From: Aeromicrobium marinum DSM 15272
GTDB lineage: Bacteria > Actinomycetota > Actinomycetes > Propionibacteriales > Nocardioidaceae
Reading direction: 5' to 3'
Length of the DNA stretch: 64,000 bases
NCBI RefSeq assembly: GCF_000160775.2
Contig: NZ_CM001024.1
Location: 2,153,163 to 2,217,162 of the forward strand
The translations under genes and the position numbers were made by a program. Below, in pieces: positions 61,651-64,000 of the stretch; within the stretch, counting starts at the first letter, position 1; every line of letters begins with the position of its first letter. The notes under the pieces were generated by a model. It was not told the origin of the DNA and ran no database searches. It worked only from the letters and a program-made list of their open reading frames with translations.

Positions 61651-63516
61651 ATGCCCATTCGCCACGACCTGCGCAATGTCGCGATCGTCGCCCACGTCGA
61701 CCACGGCAAGACCACGTTGGTCGACGCCATGCTGCAGCAGCAGGGTGCCTACGCCGAGCACCAGGAGGTCACCGACCGGGTCATGGACTCCGGCGACCTC
61801 GAGCGCGAGAAGGGCATCACGATCCTCGCCAAGAACACCGCGGTCCGCTACACCGGCCCCGGTGGCGAGGACGGCGTCACGATCAACATCATCGACACCC
61901 CCGGTCACGCCGACTTCGGTGGCGAGGTCGAGCGCGGCCTGTCGATGGTCGACGCCGTCGTCCTGCTCGTCGACTCCTCCGAGGGCCCGCTCCCCCAGAC
62001 CCGGTTCGTGCTGCGCAAGGCGCTCGCCGCGAAGATGCCGGTCATCCTGGTCGTCAACAAGGTCGACCGTCCCGACTCCCGCATCGCGGAGGTCGTCGAC
62101 GAGTCGTACGACCTGTTCATGGACCTGCTGCCCGAGGACGCCGACGACGACGCCCTCGACTTCCCCGTCGTCTACGCCTCGGCGAGGGCCGGTCGCGCGT
62201 CGCTCACCCGTCCCGAGGACGGCGGCATGCCCGACAGCGAGAACCTGATCCCTCTGTTCCAGACGATCATGGAGCACGTCCCGGCCGTCGAGTACACCGA
62301 CGACGCGCCGCTGCAGGCGCACGTCACGAACCTCGACGCCTCACCGTTCCTCGGCCGTCTCGCGCTCGTCCGCGTCAAGGAGGGCGAGCTGCGCAAGAAC
62401 CAGCAGGTGGCCTGGATGCGTCGCGACGGCACGATCCAGACCGTCAAGATCACCGAGCTCCTGATCACCGAGGGGCTGGAGCGCAAGCCCGGCGAGCTCG
62501 CGCGCCCCGGCGACATCGTGGCCATCGCGGGCATCCCCGACATCAACATCGGCGAGACGCTGGCCGACGTCGAGAACCCCGTCGCACTGCCGCTCATCAC
62601 GGTCGACGAGCCCGCCATCTCGATGACGATCGGCACCAACACCTCGCCGCTCGCCGGTCGCGAGAAGGGCACCAAGGTCACCGCGCGCCTGGTCAAGGAC
62701 CGTCTCGAGTCCGAGCTGGTGGGCAACGTCTCGATCCGCGTCCTGCCGACCGAGCGCCCCGACGCCTGGGAGGTGCAGGGCCGCGGTGAGCTGGCGCTGG
62801 CGATCCTCGTCGAGCAGATGCGGCGCGAGGGCTACGAGCTGACCGTCGGCAAGCCGCAGGTCGTCACCAAGGAGATCAACGGCAAGCTGCACGAGCCCGT
62901 CGAGCACCTGACGATCGACGCGCCCGAGGAGTGGCTCGGCTCGATCACGCAGCTGCTGGCCGTCCGCAAGGGCCGCATGGTCCAGATGACGAACCACGGC
63001 ACCGGCTGGGTCCGGATGGAGTTCAACGTGCCGTCGCGCGGTCTGATCGGTTTCCGGACCGAGTTCCTCACCGAGACGCGGGGCACCGGCATCGCCAACC
63101 ACGTCTTCCAGGGCTATGAGCCGTGGGCCGGCGAGATCTCGACCCGCCAGCAGGGCTCACTGGTCGCCGACCGCGCCGGCGCGGCCACGTCGTTCGCGAT
63201 GACCAACCTGCAGGAGCGCGGCACGCTGTTCGTCGATCCCACGACCGAGGTGTACGAGGGCATGATCGTCGGGCAGAACAGCCGCGAGGACGACATGGAC
63301 GTCAACATCACCAAGGAGAAGAAGCAGTCGAACGTGCGAGCGTCGAGTGCCGACAACTTCGAGAAGCTGATCCCGCCGAAGAAGCTCTCGCTCGAGCAGA
63401 GCCTGGAGTTCTGCCGCGAGGACGAGTGCGTCGAGATCACGCCGATGCACGTGCGCATCCGCAAGGTCATCCTCGACCAGACCGAGCGCAGCCGCGCCGC
63501 ACGCGCCCGCAAGTAG
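61651..63516 (+). CDS. typA: TypA/BipA ribosome-associated GTPase
   Basis: A 621-aa translational GTPase involved in ribosome assembly and stress adaptation. G1 is AHVDHGKTTL (14-23), the switch region is GDLEREKGITILAKNTA, G3 is DTPGHADFGGEVER, G4 NKVD, followed by EF-G-like domains II, III and V and the TypA-specific C-terminal domain (NSREDDMDVNITKEKKQSNVRASSAD in part). Complete with typical length. Confidence 0.97.
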   Translation: MPIRHDLRNVAIVAHVDHGKTTLVDAMLQQQGAYAEHQEVTDRVMDSGDLEREKGITILAKNTAVRYTGPGGEDGVTINIIDTPGHADFGGEVERGLSMVDAVVLLVDSSEGPLPQTRFVLRKALAAKMPVILVVNKVDRPDSRIAEVVDESYDLFMDLLPEDADDDALDFPVVYASARAGRASLTRPEDGGMPDSENLIPLFQTIMEHVPAVEYTDDAPLQAHVTNLDASPFLGRLALVRVKEGELRKNQQVAWMRRDGTIQTVKITELLITEGLERKPGELARPGDIVAIAGIPDINIGETLADVENPVALPLITVDEPAISMTIGTNTSPLAGREKGTKVTARLVKDRLESELVGNVSIRVLPTERPDAWEVQGRGELALAILVEQMRREGYELTVGKPQVVTKEINGKLHEPVEHLTIDAPEEWLGSITQLLAVRKGRMVQMTNHGTGWVRMEFNVPSRGLIGFRTEFLTETRGTGIANHVFQGYEPWAGEISTRQQGSLVADRAGAATSFAMTNLQERGTLFVDPTTEVYEGMIVGQNSREDDMDVNITKEKKQSNVRASSADNFEKLIPPKKLSLEQSLEFCREDECVEITPMHVRIRKVILDQTERSRAARARK

Positions 63517-63529
63517 CCCGAGCGGTAGG

Positions 63530-63605
63530 TCAGCAACCCTTCCCTCCGAGCGGCGGTGGGTGAGCAACCGAATGGCGGGTCCATTCCGTTGCTCACCTAC
63601 CGCCC
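63530..63605. terminator. Inverted repeat between convergent typA and alkB-like genes
   Basis: GCGGTGGGTGAGCAAC...GAATGG (63554-63575) pairs imperfectly with CCATTCCGTTGCTCACCTACCGC (63581-63603). A partial direct copy GAGCGGTAGGTCAGCAACC lies just left of it (63530-63548). Confidence 0.6.
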
Positions 63606-63610
63606 GCCGG

Positions 63611-64000
63611 TCAGAGGACGCCGGCGGGACGGAACTGGATGCTGATGCGCGGCCCGACCGGCCGGGCCGTCTTCAGCACCGCGTGGTCCCAGGTCCGCTG
63701 ACAGGTGCCACCCATCACCAGCAGGTCGCCGTGGCCCAGCACGAAGCCGAGCGCCTCGCCGCCGCCGCGCGGGCGCAGGCTGAGCCGACGCGGTGCGCCG
63801 AGCGAGACGATCGCGACCATCGTGTCCTCGCGCTGCCCACGGCCGATCCGGTCGCCGTGCCAGGCCACGCTGTCGCGCCCGTCGCGGTAGTAGCACAGCC
63901 CCGCGGTGACGAACGGCTCGCCGAGCTCGGCGGCGTAGTGGTCGGACAACGCGTCGCGGGCGGCGGTCAGAGCCGGGTCCGGCAGCGGCCGGCCGGCCCC
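63611..64000 (-). CDS. alkB: AlkB-like 2-oxoglutarate/Fe(II) dioxygenase (5' end off window)
   Basis: C-terminal part of an alpha-ketoglutarate-dependent dioxygenase that oxidatively demethylates alkylated DNA or RNA bases. The Fe ligands are His and Asp in VAWHGDRIG, followed by a later His in TWDHAVLKTARPVGPRISIQFRP with the two arginines that hold 2-oxoglutarate (R-x5-R type). The frame is open across the right edge (upstream codons read GRPLPDPALTAARDALSDHY), so the N-terminus lies outside; an ATG at 63949 is unlikely to be the start. Confidence 0.88.
   Translation of the reverse strand, partial: GAGRPLPDPALTAARDALSDHYAAELGEPFVTAGLCYYRDGRDSVAWHGDRIGRGQREDTMVAIVSLGAPRRLSLRPRGGGEALGFVLGHGDLLVMGGTCQRTWDHAVLKTARPVGPRISIQFRPAGVL

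Overview
The window is high-GC DNA read almost end to end by tightly packed genes. KstR- and KstR2-type regulators, a KstD-HsaABCD-HsaEFG steroid ring-degradation set, F420-type LLM oxidoreductases, a CysN-CysC fusion and a 13E12-type DUF222/HNH gene point to an actinomycete outside the mycobacteria. My guess is a Nocardioides/Aeromicrobium-like member of the Nocardioidaceae, but this is inference from gene content only.

Most of the window (about 12.0-52.8 kb) is a steroid (cholesterol-type) catabolism supercluster. The left part, 12.0-22.1 kb, is a KstR2-type block for propionate-side-chain and C/D-ring degradation: SRPBCC protein, fadA6, kstR2, ipdF and fadE30, divergent from fadD3, an enoyl-CoA hydratase, fadE31, fadE32 and fadE33. 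A perfect KstR2 operator (AnCAAGnnCTTGnT) sits at 16391-16404. The block 22.1-36.8 kb carries hsaB-hsaC-hsaD-hsaA, hsaF-hsaG-hsaE, kstD and a MaoC hydratase. The block 36.9-47.5 kb carries the side-chain genes ltp2, a fused chsH2-chsH1, a fused chsE1-chsE2 and fadE34/chsE3, then kstR itself at 47.6 kb. I find nine 14-bp matches to the KstR palindrome TnnAACnnGTTnnA. Seven lie inside divergent promoter regions of this cluster (two of them between hsaA and the DUF1295 gene), one lies between kstR and fadE34, and one lies outside it, directly upstream of the sulfate-activation genes cysD-cysNC at the left edge. The boxes nominate several poorly known genes as steroid-regulon members: a DUF1295/FAD-oxidoreductase pair, an OYE-like reductase, a WS/DGAT acyltransferase with an esterase, and two LLM enzymes.

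The left edge (0-6 kb) holds cysNC and cysD, then a TetR regulator divergent from a secreted protein and a 3alpha-hydroxysteroid-dehydrogenase-like SDR, with a clean inverted-repeat operator between them. Between about 6.05 and 10.24 kb there is a small integrated element: CmtR-type sensor, CadD-type transporter, HUH replication protein, a 46-residue ORF and a large serine recombinase at the right end. It is followed by a DUF222/HNH gene and about 440 bp of palindromic and 63-bp tandem repeats.

The right edge (52.9-64 kb) is ordinary chromosome: a two-component system with a divergent small secreted protein, tRNA-Tyr, yajQ, a nitronate monooxygenase, a BCCT transporter, a MarR/MFS efflux pair, typA/bipA and the 3' part of an alkB-like gene. 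Convergent gene ends throughout carry long, nearly perfect hairpins. Many long ORFs on the opposite strand are high-GC shadows and were left out.
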